The position numbers and the translations under genes were made by a program. The notes beneath the pieces were generated by a model. The model was not told where the DNA came from, searched no databases, and saw nothing but the letters and a program-made list of their open reading frames with translations. Below, piece by piece: positions 53,917 through 63,033 of a stretch of DNA of 64,000 nucleotides (its first letter is position 1; each line of letters opens with the position of its first letter). Source of the stretch: Arthrobacter sp. 131MFCol6.1 (GTDB lineage: Bacteria; Actinomycetota; Actinomycetes; Actinomycetales; Micrococcaceae); contig NZ_KB895550.1 in the NCBI RefSeq assembly GCF_000374925.1, positions 80,889 through 144,888 of the forward strand, read 5' to 3'.

Positions 53917-54417
53917 ATGAATCCCGAGATTGTCGTGACATTGCTCTGCGGCCTCGCCATCGTGGTGGGCGTTGCCGGGACGATCATTCCCGTTTTGCCC
54001 GGCAGCATCCTGATCGGGGCGAGCCTGCTTGCCTGGGCCCTGTGGGGCGGCGCCGGGGCCACCGGTTGGGTGGTCTTCGGGATCGGGATGATGTTCGTTC
54101 TGGCCGGCATGGCCGCCAGTGCCGTCCTGACCGGCCGGAAGCTCAAGGAGCACAGCATCCCCAGCCGTTCCGTGGTGGTGGGACTCGTGCTGGGCGTGGC
54201 CGGCATGTTCGTCATCCCCGTGGTGGGGCTCTTTGTGGGCTTCGCCGCCGGACTCCTGCTCAGCGAGCTGCAGCGCACCCGCGTGTTCGGCACTGCGGTG
54301 GCCTCGAGCTGGGCCGCGCTGAAGGCTACGGGCCTGGGCATGATCGTGGAATTCGGCCTCGCGTGCCTCGCCGCGAGCACCTGGGTGATCGGCCTCTGGG
54401 TGGCCTTGGCCGCCTAG
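53917..54417 (+). CDS. DUF456-domain membrane protein
   Basis: 166 residues, nearly all hydrophobic, with four or five predicted helices. The first has VVGVAGTIIPVLPGSILIGASLL, the repeat unit that defines DUF456. The same GxxGxxxxPxxG pattern recurs near residues 90-112 (VLGVAGMFVIPVVGLFVGFAAG), indicating an internal duplication. Function unknown. TAGACT at 53905-53910 is 6 bases before the ATG, so it is probably leaderless. Confidence 0.8.
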   Translation: MNPEIVVTLLCGLAIVVGVAGTIIPVLPGSILIGASLLAWALWGGAGATGWVVFGIGMMFVLAGMAASAVLTGRKLKEHSIPSRSVVVGLVLGVAGMFVIPVVGLFVGFAAGLLLSELQRTRVFGTAVASSWAALKATGLGMIVEFGLACLAASTWVIGLWVALAA

Positions 54418-54450
54418 CAGCGGCCTGCCGGAGCCTACTACCATGGGGGA

Positions 54451-55500
54451 ATGAGCGCCGGACTTGGCGAATCCGCCCCCCAAATCCACAACGACCGGAA
54501 TCCCGCTGGCCGGCTTGCTGACGGCCAAAGTCCCGACGGCCAGCGCAGGCCGTACACGGACACCCGAGACCTGACGCCGTTCCGCAAGGTTGTGGTCCGG
54601 ACACCCGTCCGCGGCCTGGCCGGGACCGTCGGCGGCGCGGTGGCCGGACTCATGGCAGGCCGGGCCCCCGGGACGCTGGCCGCCGAAGGCGGGGTGCCCC
54701 GCCTGGGCAGGGTGGGGGGCCGGACGTCCGCCAAGAGAATGAAGGCCGTGCACTCCGCCGTCTTCGGCAGCACCGATCCTGACCGCCTGATTACCCTGGC
54801 CCGCGCCTATCCCGGCTGGGCCGGGGTCTGCTACCTCATGGCCGGGCTGTTGGCGTACGCCCACGGCGGGCATCTGCGCGCGTCCGAACTCCTGCAGCAC
54901 GGCCTGAGACTGCGGAACGACGAGGACGCCAACCGCTACGCCGGCGTGTACCTGGCCGGCGTGGTCACCAGGGTGGAGGTGGCCGAACGGATCGAGGTTC
55001 CGGTGCTCTTCTCCGAGGAGGCCGTGTTCCTGGCCCTGTCGCATTCCCTGCGCGAGACCGGCCAGACGGAGGCGGCACTCGCGGCGCTGGCCGGGCTGCC
55101 GCCGTCGTTGCCGCTCGCCCTGGCGCGCTGTTCGCTGGAGGCCGAGCTGGGACGCGACGTCGACGTGGTGGCAGAGACCGAAGGCCTGCTGAACGCGGAC
55201 GATCTGTCCGCTGCGCTGCTGCTGGTGCGGGCCCGGTCGCTGCGCAGGCTGGGAGCCTACACCGCCTCCCGTTCGGCCCTGCAGGAAGTCCTGCGGCGCA
55301 GGAAGACCGACTTCACCCTCCGCAGCGACGCGCTGACGGACACCGCCCTGCTCCTCCTCGAGGCGGGCCGCAAAACCCTGGGTGGCCGGGACTGGCAGCG
55401 GCACAAACCGGCACAGCTGGAGGCCGTGAAAGCCATCCGCAAGGACGCCGAAATGCACGAACTCTGGGACCGCGAATACGGGCGCGCTGACGACGACTGA
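54451..55500 (+). CDS. helical-repeat protein, function unknown
   Basis: 349 residues. An N-terminal 100 residues are polar, Gly/Arg-rich and probably disordered. From about residue 105 the sequence is a series of Ala/Leu-rich helical pairs of roughly 34-40 residues (LITLARAYPGWAGVCYLMAGLLAYAH, ALSHSLRETGQTEAALAALAG, LLLVRARSLRRLGAYTASRSAL), suggesting a TPR-like solenoid. I do not recognise a family. No signal peptide; possibly cytoplasmic. TACCAT at 54439-54444 is 6 bases before the ATG, so it is likely leaderless. Confidence 0.65.
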   Translation: MSAGLGESAPQIHNDRNPAGRLADGQSPDGQRRPYTDTRDLTPFRKVVVRTPVRGLAGTVGGAVAGLMAGRAPGTLAAEGGVPRLGRVGGRTSAKRMKAVHSAVFGSTDPDRLITLARAYPGWAGVCYLMAGLLAYAHGGHLRASELLQHGLRLRNDEDANRYAGVYLAGVVTRVEVAERIEVPVLFSEEAVFLALSHSLRETGQTEAALAALAGLPPSLPLALARCSLEAELGRDVDVVAETEGLLNADDLSAALLLVRARSLRRLGAYTASRSALQEVLRRRKTDFTLRSDALTDTALLLLEAGRKTLGGRDWQRHKPAQLEAVKAIRKDAEMHELWDREYGRADDD

Positions 55501-55533
55501 CAGGCTTCCAGGCCCGGCCACGGCCAAATCCAC

Positions 55534-55555
55534 GTATTCACTACTCTTGCGGGCC
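55534..55555 (+). promoter_or_regulatory. GTATTnACTACTC promoter element, copy 2
   Basis: GTATTCACTACTC followed directly by TTGCGGGCC, matching copy 1 at 53275-53299 except for one base and a three-base gap. It is 27 bases upstream of the SnoaL-like gene's ATG; AGTAAA/TAAAAA near 55570 could be the -10. Confidence 0.5.
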
Positions 55556-55581
55556 CCATGGGCGGGGAGTAAAAACGAGGC

Positions 55582-55938
55582 ATGAGAGATGCGGTGGAGC
55601 GCTGGATGCAGCACTACATCACGGCGTGGACGACGAACGATCCGGAGGACATCCGGGCGCTGTTTACCGAGGACGCCATCTATGCAACCAGCCCCCAGGA
55701 AGCCGAACCGTGGCGGGGCCGGGACGATATCGTGGAGCACTGGCTTGCCGGGCGCGATGAGCCGGACGACTGGACGTTTGAGTGGAAGCTGCTGGGGGTC
55801 GACGGCGGCCGGGCATTTGTGCAGGGCCTGACGACATATCGCGGCAACAGCCGGAGCTATGACAACCTGTGGGTGATTCAGTTGACCGCGGACGGCCGCG
55901 CATCGTCCTTCACCGAGTGGTACATGCAGCGAAAGTAG
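55582..55938 (+). CDS. SnoaL/NTF2-like fold protein (second copy in the window)
   Basis: 118 residues with the NTF2/SnoaL pattern: amphipathic first helix (VERWMQHYITAWTTNDPEDIRALF), TEDAIYATSPQEAEPWRGRDDIVEHWLAG, and final strands YDNLWVIQLTADGRASSFTEWYMQRK. It shares little sequence with the SnoaL-like protein at 3740, so it is probably not a recent duplicate. Reaction unknown. ACGAGG lies before the ATG. Its promoter contains the GTATTnACTACTC element shared with the secreted-protein gene. Confidence 0.75.
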   Translation: MRDAVERWMQHYITAWTTNDPEDIRALFTEDAIYATSPQEAEPWRGRDDIVEHWLAGRDEPDDWTFEWKLLGVDGGRAFVQGLTTYRGNSRSYDNLWVIQLTADGRASSFTEWYMQRK

Positions 55939-55959
55939 CCCTGAGGCGGATGCGCTCCC

Positions 55960-56622
55960 TTACGCACGGGCCATGGCTGCGCTGACGGCAGGCACGATCT
56001 GCTCGGCGAGCAGCAACGCGCCCAGGGCCAGCATGATGATCCCGCTGGCCAGCGTCACCTGGCGCGCTGCGCCCGGCCTGGCCTGCAGCAGTTTCCGCGC
56101 CAGGAGTGCCACGCAGCTGTAGATGACGCCCACGAGCAGGATGAAGGTCAGCCCGAGCAGTCCCGACTGGACCGGAACCGGCCATGCGGCGTCAGGGCTG
56201 ACGAACTGCGGCACCAGGGCCACGAAGAACAGCAGGCCCTTGGGGTTGATCCCGCTGATGCCCATACCTTGGAGGAAGACCCGGAACTGGCTCGCGGGTG
56301 CGGCAGTACCGGGAGTCGAGGTGCCGGTGCTGAAGCTGGCCCCGCGCCAGGACCGCACGGTGCTGAAGCCCAGCCACAGCAGGTAGAGAGCGCCTGCGGC
56401 CGTCAGCCAGCCCAGCACGCCGGGCATTCCGGCCAGCAGTGCCGCCAGCCCCAGCACCAGCAGCGCCGTGTGGAGGGCGTAGCCGCCGCAGAGACCGGCG
56501 ACGGCGGGCGCGAAGCTGCGCTGCCTGAGCCCGGCCGCGATCGAATAGGCCCAGTCGACGCCGGGGGTGCATGCCAGGGCGACGGCGACAACCAGGAAGG
56601 CGAGGAAAAGCTGGGGGTTCAT
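55960..56622 (-). CDS. LysE-family amino acid exporter
   Basis: 220 residues with six hydrophobic helices. The start MNPQLFLAFLVVAVALACTPGVDWAYSI is the conserved LysE/RhtB first helix with TPG. FLQGMGISGINPKGLLFFVALVPQFV is the second marker (NPK). It exports amino acids (Lys, Arg, Thr, Leu or others; not readable). The gene is divergent from an Lrp/AsnC gene, which usually senses the exported amino acid and activates the exporter. The start is ATG 56620-56622; upstream open frame is not coding. Confidence 0.9.
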   Translation of the reverse strand: MNPQLFLAFLVVAVALACTPGVDWAYSIAAGLRQRSFAPAVAGLCGGYALHTALLVLGLAALLAGMPGVLGWLTAAGALYLLWLGFSTVRSWRGASFSTGTSTPGTAAPASQFRVFLQGMGISGINPKGLLFFVALVPQFVSPDAAWPVPVQSGLLGLTFILLVGVIYSCVALLARKLLQARPGAARQVTLASGIIMLALGALLLAEQIVPAVSAAMARA

Positions 56623-56739
56623 GGCGGGCTCCAGGGGTGCGGCACCTCGTGGCGGGTACAAGGAAAACTCTAGGCAAATTCGGTCGGGAAGTGTTCGCCT
56701 ATTTACCGAGGAATCGCCGATTGTGGGTAAGATAATTGC

Positions 56740-57195
56740 GTGATTGACGCTATTGACAGAAGTATTTTGCGTTACCTCAAGTCGGATGGCCGGATGACTG
56801 CCACGGCCTTGGCGGCCAAAGTGGGGCTGACCGTGGCCCCGTGCCATCGACGGCTGCGGGATCTGGAGGCCACCGGGATCATCCGGGGCTACCGGGCGGA
56901 CATTGATCCGGCCGCCGTGGGGCTCGGTTTCGAGGCGATCGTGTTCGTGACCCTGCGGCAGGTGGACCGTTCCACCATGGAGATCTTCGAAAGCCGGGTG
57001 GCCGGCAATCCCAACATCGTCGAGGCCCAGCGGCTCTTCGGGTCGCCGGATTACCTGCTCAAGGTCATCGCGGAGGACCTGCCGTCCTACCAGCGCTTCT
57101 ACGACAGCGAACTGACCTCGCTGCCCGGCGTCGAGCGCCTGACGTCAACGCTGGTCATGAAGAACCTGAAGGCCAACGCCGGCCCGCCGGTCTAA
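56740..57195 (+). CDS. Lrp/AsnC-family regulator, divergent from LysE
   Basis: 151 residues. Helix-turn-helix (IDAIDRSILRYLKSDGRMTATALAAKVGLTVAPCHRRLRDLEATGII, residues 2-50), then the RAM effector domain (VTLRQVDRSTMEIFESRVAG, VEAQRLFGSPDYLLKVIAED). The length is normal. It probably controls the divergent LysE exporter, as LysG/Lrp systems do; TTTACC...GGGTAA arms in the intergenic region are possible sites. The start is GTG 56740, with TAAGAT at 56728-56733 six bases upstream, so it is likely leaderless. Confidence 0.88.
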   Translation: MIDAIDRSILRYLKSDGRMTATALAAKVGLTVAPCHRRLRDLEATGIIRGYRADIDPAAVGLGFEAIVFVTLRQVDRSTMEIFESRVAGNPNIVEAQRLFGSPDYLLKVIAEDLPSYQRFYDSELTSLPGVERLTSTLVMKNLKANAGPPV

Positions 57196-57197
57196 AC

Positions 57198-57211
57198 GAG
57201 CCCGCCGGCTC
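57198..57211. terminator. small convergent hairpin between two Lrp genes
   Basis: GAGCC-CGCC-GGCTC, three bases beyond the stop of the plus-strand Lrp gene and touching the stop of the minus-strand one. Confidence 0.45.
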
Positions 57212-57743
57212 AGGCGCCGAGCAGCCCTGTGGTCCGGTAGGGAATGACCTCGCGCAGGAACATGCTCGTTGAGGTCCGGACGATTCCGGGGCACAGCCGG
57301 ATTTCCTCGGACACGCGGTAGAGATCGTCCGGACTCTTGGCCACCACCCGGATCAGGAGATCGGTGTCGCCGGCCGGTGCGTGGCATTCGAGCACTTCCG
57401 GGATATTGCGCAGGGCGGCGATCGCTTCGTTGAGGTGGCTCTGGTCCAGTTCCGCGCTGACCGCGGCCGCCACGCCCCGGCCCAGGGCGGAAGGCAGCAC
57501 CCGGCTGCTGTTCGGCCGGAGCGCGCCCGACGCCGACATCCGTTCCAGGCGGGACTGGACTGTGCCGCGGGCCAGGCCCAGCTTCTGCGCCAGCACCATG
57601 ACCGGTACGCGCGGATCGTCGTCCAGTGCGGCGAGGATCCGCCGGTCCGTCGCGTCGAGCTCCTGCAAAATGACCACTTCCTGTTCACTGTCCCGGCTGT
57701 AGTTGATCAGATTGGCCACTCCGGCGCCGGTCCGTTGCACCAA
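57210..57743 (-). CDS. second Lrp/AsnC-family regulator
   Basis: Up to 177 residues. HTH (LDATDRRILAALDDDPRVPVMVLAQKLGLARGTVQSRLERM) and RAM domain (LLIRVVAKSPDDLYRVSEEI, GIVRTSTSMFLREVIPY) are complete. The start is uncertain: GTG 57743 gives about 28 residues before the HTH; GTG 57720 or GTG 57677 would give the usual short N-terminus, but neither has a good ribosome site. It converges on the other Lrp gene and has no obvious partner, so the regulated genes are not known. Confidence 0.85.
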   Translation of the reverse strand: MVQRTGAGVANLINYSRDSEQEVVILQELDATDRRILAALDDDPRVPVMVLAQKLGLARGTVQSRLERMSASGALRPNSSRVLPSALGRGVAAAVSAELDQSHLNEAIAALRNIPEVLECHAPAGDTDLLIRVVAKSPDDLYRVSEEIRLCPGIVRTSTSMFLREVIPYRTTGLLGA

Positions 57744-57915
57744 CTGTAGGTCTTCTGCTCAAATGGTGACAACAAGGGGACGGGGCCACCGCCACGATCC
57801 CGAAGGCTACGGACATCCCGGCACACCACCCGGACCCCGGACAAGGCTCCCGCAAGGAACCAGCCGCTGATTGACTCTTGTTCACGCATCGTCATTCCGC
57901 ACAACGCACCCGCGG

Positions 57916-57976
57916 CAAGAGCCCCTGAGCCACCGACGTCGGATTTCCGAAGTCATCGGTAGCTGAGGGGCTCTTG
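57916..57976. repeat. 61-base imperfect inverted repeat before gluQRS
   Basis: Arms of 21 bases (CAAGAGCCCCTGAGCCACCGA and TCGGTAGCTGAGGGGCTCTTG) pair at 19 positions; the inner 19 bases pair further (GACGTCGGA with TCCGAAGTC, one mismatch). It ends 12 bases before the gluQRS -10 and follows no plus-strand gene, so it is not an ordinary terminator. Confidence 0.7.
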
Positions 57977-58000
57977 TGCTGCTCCGCATAGGCTAGTCGC

Positions 58001-58936
58001 ATGACCTCAGCTGGCCGTTTCGCCCCCAGTCCCTCCGGCGAACTGCACGTGGGCAACCTCCGCACGGCCATCCTGGCGTGGCTGTTCGCCCGGTCCGGGG
58101 GCCGGCGGTTCCTGCTGCGGGTGGAGGACCTGGACCGTGCCCGGGCCGGCGCCGAGGCCGAGCAGCTACGCGACCTTGCGGCGGTCGGCGTGAGCTGGGA
58201 CGGCGGCGTCGTGCGCCAGACGGACCGTGAGCACCTGTATGCCGGGGCGATCGCGGAGCTGACGGCGGCCGGCCTGACCTATGAGTGCTTCTGTACCCGC
58301 CGCGAAATCCAGGAAGCCCCCTCCGCGCCGCACGCTCCGCTGGGCGCCTACCCGGGAACCTGCCGGAACCTCAGCGGCGCCGAGCGCGAGGCCAAGCGGG
58401 CCGCCCGACCACCGGCTGTCCGGCTCCGCTCCACTGTGGCCGAGGTGACGGTGCAGGACGTGCTGCACGGCAGCTACACCGGGGTGGTCGACGACTTCGT
58501 GCTCCGGCGCAACGACGGCGTGACCGCCTACAACCTGGCCGTGGTGGTGGACGATGCCGCGCAGGGCATCGACCAGGTGGTCCGCGGGGACGACCTGCTG
58601 CCCTCCACGCCGCGGCAGGCATATCTGGCGTCGCTGCTCAATATGCCTGTTCCGGAATATGCGCATGTGCCGCTGGTACTGAACGCCGACGGCGCCCGGC
58701 TGGCCAAGCGCGACGGCGCCGTCACGCTCGCCGACCTGGCGCTGGCCGGGGTGGGCGCGGACCAGGTCCGGGACACGCTGCTGGCCTCCCTCGGCCTCCC
58801 GCCGGGCCGACTCGAAGAGGTACTGGCCGCCTTTGACCCGGACACCCTGCCGCGCGAGCCCTGGGTGTGGCCCGGGGTGCCGGGAGCGCATCCGGGAACC
58901 CACCTGCGGACAGGGACGGACAGCCGCGGCGCGTAG
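58001..58936 (+). CDS. gluQRS: glutamyl-Q tRNA(Asp) synthetase
   Basis: 311 residues, a truncated glutamyl-tRNA synthetase paralogue that attaches glutamate to queuosine in the anticodon of tRNA-Asp. GRFAPSPSGELHVGNLRTA contains the HIGH equivalent (HVGN), and LNADGARLAKRDGAV the KMSKS equivalent. The zinc-binding cysteines are visible as ECFCTRREIQ and YPGTCRNL. It lacks the anticodon-binding C-terminal domain, as expected. TAGGCT at 57989-57994 is 6 bases before the ATG, so it is probably leaderless. It heads a cluster with an HD-domain and a reductase gene. Confidence 0.92.
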   Translation: MTSAGRFAPSPSGELHVGNLRTAILAWLFARSGGRRFLLRVEDLDRARAGAEAEQLRDLAAVGVSWDGGVVRQTDREHLYAGAIAELTAAGLTYECFCTRREIQEAPSAPHAPLGAYPGTCRNLSGAEREAKRAARPPAVRLRSTVAEVTVQDVLHGSYTGVVDDFVLRRNDGVTAYNLAVVVDDAAQGIDQVVRGDDLLPSTPRQAYLASLLNMPVPEYAHVPLVLNADGARLAKRDGAVTLADLALAGVGADQVRDTLLASLGLPPGRLEEVLAAFDPDTLPREPWVWPGVPGAHPGTHLRTGTDSRGA

Positions 58937-58945
58937 GCTGGATTC

Positions 58946-59626
58946 ATGACCGAGCCCGCACACCCCCAGCCCCGCTTCACTGTCGAGACAGCCAAGGTCC
59001 TGGCCGAGGTGGCCCACAACCGCCAGAAGGACAAGCTCAAGCGGCCATACCGGGAGCACGTGCTCGCCGTCGGGGACGCCCTGGCGGATTTCGACGACGA
59101 CATCCGGATCGCCGGATACCTCCACGACATCGCCGAGGACACCCCCATGACGCGGCAGGCGCTGTTGGACGTGGGGGTCTCCGAACGTGCCGCGAACATC
59201 ATCGAACGGGTCACGAAACGCCTGCATGAGAACCCCGACGACTACCAGGCCGGCATCCGGTACATCGCCGAGGACCACGACGCCACGCTCGTGAAGATTG
59301 CCGACAACGCGCACAACTCGCTGCCCGAACGGGTCAAGGCGCTGGCCGAAAAGTGGCCGGACAAGCCCCCGGTCACCCGTTACGACGACGCCCGCCCGGT
59401 GCTCTACGCCGCCGTCCCTGTCGAGGAAACCCGGAAAATCCTGGCCCGGATCAATCCCTGGCTGTTGAACGAACTCGACGACATGCTCGACGAGGCGGAC
59501 GACACGGACTACGAGTTCCTCTCCTACGACGCCCCGGAAGCAGACACGGCAGCAGACATGGCAGCAGACACGGCAGCAGGAGACGCGGCGGCTGCGCCCG
59601 GCGAAACCGGGTCCGCGCGGGACTAA
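58946..59626 (+). CDS. HD-domain hydrolase, small (p)ppGpp-hydrolase-like
   Basis: 226 residues. HD-type metal ligands are in place: His38 (KRPYREHVLAVGDAL), the YLHDIAEDT motif with His60-Asp61 and Glu64-Asp65, and Asp120 in KIADNAHN. HDxxEDT plus ADxxHN is the pattern of RelA/SpoT hydrolase domains and of stand-alone Mesh1-type alarmone hydrolases. No synthetase domain is present. The C-terminal 40 residues are acidic with an ADTAAD-type repeat. TAGGCT at 58934-58939 is 6 bases before the ATG (leaderless). It starts 9 bases after gluQRS. Confidence 0.82.
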   Translation: MTEPAHPQPRFTVETAKVLAEVAHNRQKDKLKRPYREHVLAVGDALADFDDDIRIAGYLHDIAEDTPMTRQALLDVGVSERAANIIERVTKRLHENPDDYQAGIRYIAEDHDATLVKIADNAHNSLPERVKALAEKWPDKPPVTRYDDARPVLYAAVPVEETRKILARINPWLLNELDDMLDEADDTDYEFLSYDAPEADTAADMAADTAAGDAAAAPGETGSARD

Positions 59627-59628
59627 GC

Positions 59629-60630
59629 ATGCGTGCCTACGTCCTCACACGCTACGGCGGCCCGGATGCCATGGAACTCCGGGACGTTCCGGCTCCCCAG
59701 CCCGGCCCGGGTGACGTCCGGATCAAGGTCGCCGCGGCCGGGCTGAACCCGGTGGACTTCAAGTTCCGCCGGGGCGCGCTCCGTCCCATCAGCCATGTCC
59801 GCCTGCCGATCGTTGCCGGCTGCGAACTCGCCGGGACGGTGGAGGCAATCGGACCCGGGCCCAACCGCTTCTCCATCGGCGACAGGGTTTACGCCCGGGT
59901 GGACAAGGCCAGGCTTGGAGCGTTCGCCGAGCTGGTGTGCGTGCAGCAGGAATTGGTCGCCGCCATGCCGGCGTCGCTCGGATTCGCCGAAGCCGCGGGA
60001 CTGCCGCTGGCCGGACTCACGGCGCTGCAGGCGCTCCGCGATGAACTCGGCGTGGGCCGCGGCACCCGGCTCTTCATCTCCGGCGGCGCCGGCGGGGTGG
60101 GAACGCTGGCCATCCAGCTCGCCAGGTATTTCGGGGCCCAGGTCACCACCACGGCATCGGCCCGCGGCGAGGCGCTGGTGCGCCGGCTGGGGGCGGACGC
60201 CGTCGTCGACTACCACCGGGAGGACTTCGCCGCGGTGCTGCACGGGTTCGATGCGGTCTTGGACCTGGTCGGCGGCGTGACACTCAGGGATTCCTTCCGC
60301 ATTCTTAGGCCCGGCGGCCGGGTGGTATCCATCGCCGGCGTTCCCGAGCCGCTCACCGCGACGAAAGACCTGGGCTCCCCGCCGATGATCACCGCCGCGT
60401 TCTGGCTCATGAGCATGGGCCTCCGCCGCCGCGCCCGCAAGGCGAAAGCCAGCTACCGGTACCTGTTCATGCACCCCGGCGGGGATGATCTGCGCACCCT
60501 GGCGGCCCTCGTCGACGCCGGCCACGTGCAGCCGGTCATGGACCGCACCTACCCGTTCGCGGAAATTGCGGAAGCCTTCGCCGCGCTCGAACAAGGCCAC
60601 GCCAAGGGCAAGATCGTCGTCACCCTCTAG
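59629..60630 (+). CDS. zinc-independent MDR oxidoreductase (quinone reductase type)
   Basis: 333 residues, medium-chain dehydrogenase/reductase. The N-terminal GroES-like domain (MRAYVLTRYGGPDAMELRDVPAPQPGPGDV) lacks the structural zinc cysteines; the nucleotide loop SGGAGGVGTLAIQLARYFG and the FAEAAGLPLAGLTALQAL helix are typical of NADPH:quinone reductase/enone reductase. It reduces a quinone or alpha,beta-unsaturated ketone; substrate unknown. Start ATG 59629, 2 bases after the HD-gene stop, so cotranscribed. Its stop overlaps the convergent gene's stop. Confidence 0.85.
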   Translation: MRAYVLTRYGGPDAMELRDVPAPQPGPGDVRIKVAAAGLNPVDFKFRRGALRPISHVRLPIVAGCELAGTVEAIGPGPNRFSIGDRVYARVDKARLGAFAELVCVQQELVAAMPASLGFAEAAGLPLAGLTALQALRDELGVGRGTRLFISGGAGGVGTLAIQLARYFGAQVTTTASARGEALVRRLGADAVVDYHREDFAAVLHGFDAVLDLVGGVTLRDSFRILRPGGRVVSIAGVPEPLTATKDLGSPPMITAAFWLMSMGLRRRARKAKASYRYLFMHPGGDDLRTLAALVDAGHVQPVMDRTYPFAEIAEAFAALEQGHAKGKIVVTL

Positions 60631-61250
60631 CGGCTCCCGGCTCCCGGCTGCCGGGCCCGCCACAGCAGGCCGATGTACACCAGGTCAAAGACGCTGCAGA
60701 GCATGCCCACGCCGAGGATGAGGGGTGAGTTGCCGTACCAGCCCAGGGCGATCGTAGGCGCGAGGGTGCCGATCCACTTGGCCACGGCGATCAGCAGGGT
60801 CTGGCCGCGTGAGCCGCCACGGGCGGCGAACATGGCGATGAACAACCCGGACATCAGCAGGTTCTGCAGGAAAGCCGCATAGCGGGCCGCGTCGTCCCAG
60901 CCGAACTGGACGACGAACAGCAGCTGCACCGCGAAGGACGTGACACCGAGCAGGAGCGCCCAGCCGATGAACAGCCGCCGCGTCACCCAGCCCGGCAGCT
61001 CGGAACGGCCGAACTTCAGGAAGGTGTACACAATCACGACGTCGGCCAGTCCCCACGCGATATTGAAGACCCCCTGGGCGGTGATTCCCGTCGCGATGGA
61101 GCGCGCGGCGTAGATGGCCTCCCAGGCGAAATTCAGGGCCAGCGCGGCGGCCGGGATCGCGTAGCTCCGGTCCTTGAAGCCGATCCGGATGGCATCGACG
61201 TAGACCGCGGTCCAGGCCAGGCCGCTCACGATCGTCAGAAACAGGGTCAC
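60627..61250 (-). CDS. putative transmembrane terpene cyclase-like protein (Pyr4/PaxB type)
   Basis: 207 residues with about seven predicted membrane helices and almost no soluble part. Helix 2 contains ALALNFAWEAIYAARS, matching the conserved NxxWExxY motif of fungal membrane terpene cyclases such as Pyr4 and PaxB, whose glutamate is catalytic. The last helix has SVFDLVYIGLLWRAR, where those enzymes carry a conserved acidic residue. Bacterial homologues of unknown role are known. The start is GTG 61248-61250, with GAGAGG 4 bases upstream. No prenyltransferase or other terpene gene is nearby, so the substrate is unclear. It could instead be an unrelated seven-helix membrane protein. Confidence 0.5.
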   Translation of the reverse strand: MTLFLTIVSGLAWTAVYVDAIRIGFKDRSYAIPAAALALNFAWEAIYAARSIATGITAQGVFNIAWGLADVVIVYTFLKFGRSELPGWVTRRLFIGWALLLGVTSFAVQLLFVVQFGWDDAARYAAFLQNLLMSGLFIAMFAARGGSRGQTLLIAVAKWIGTLAPTIALGWYGNSPLILGVGMLCSVFDLVYIGLLWRARQPGAGSR

Positions 61251-61362
61251 GGTCCCTCTCTCATGCCTAGGCGCCGACACATGCTGACACAGCGAGCATA
61301 GCGACGGCCGGCACATGCCGCTCAGCCAGCGCCAAGGAGCAGCTGGCGGCCCCATTGCAGTG

Positions 61363-61397
61363 TGGCCGCAACCTTTGAAGTTCTAGGCTTGCGGCCA
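61363..61397. promoter_or_regulatory. inverted repeat flanking a -10-like hexamer before the aldehyde dehydrogenase gene
   Basis: TGGCCGCAA (61363-61371) and TTGCGGCCA (61389-61397) are perfect inverted repeats 17 bases apart; TAGGCT (61384-61389) lies inside them. The arrangement suggests a repressor or activator that brackets the promoter. Confidence 0.45.
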
Positions 61398-61431
61398 GGA
61401 CGAAGACGTCTGTTTTCCATGAGGAGTAACC

Positions 61432-62955
<1,524 letters not shown>

Positions 62956-62961
62956 AGCCGA

Positions 62962-62995
62962 TCAAGGGCCCGCTGCAACGGCAGCGGGCCCTTGA
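62962..62995 (+). terminator. terminator after the aldehyde dehydrogenase gene
   Basis: Perfect 15-base stem TCAAGGGCCCGCTGC with a four-base loop and its complement, 6 bases past the stop. Confidence 0.85.
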
Positions 62996-63033
62996 CGCAC
63001 CCTTTCAACAACGGCACCACGAAGGACTCACAC

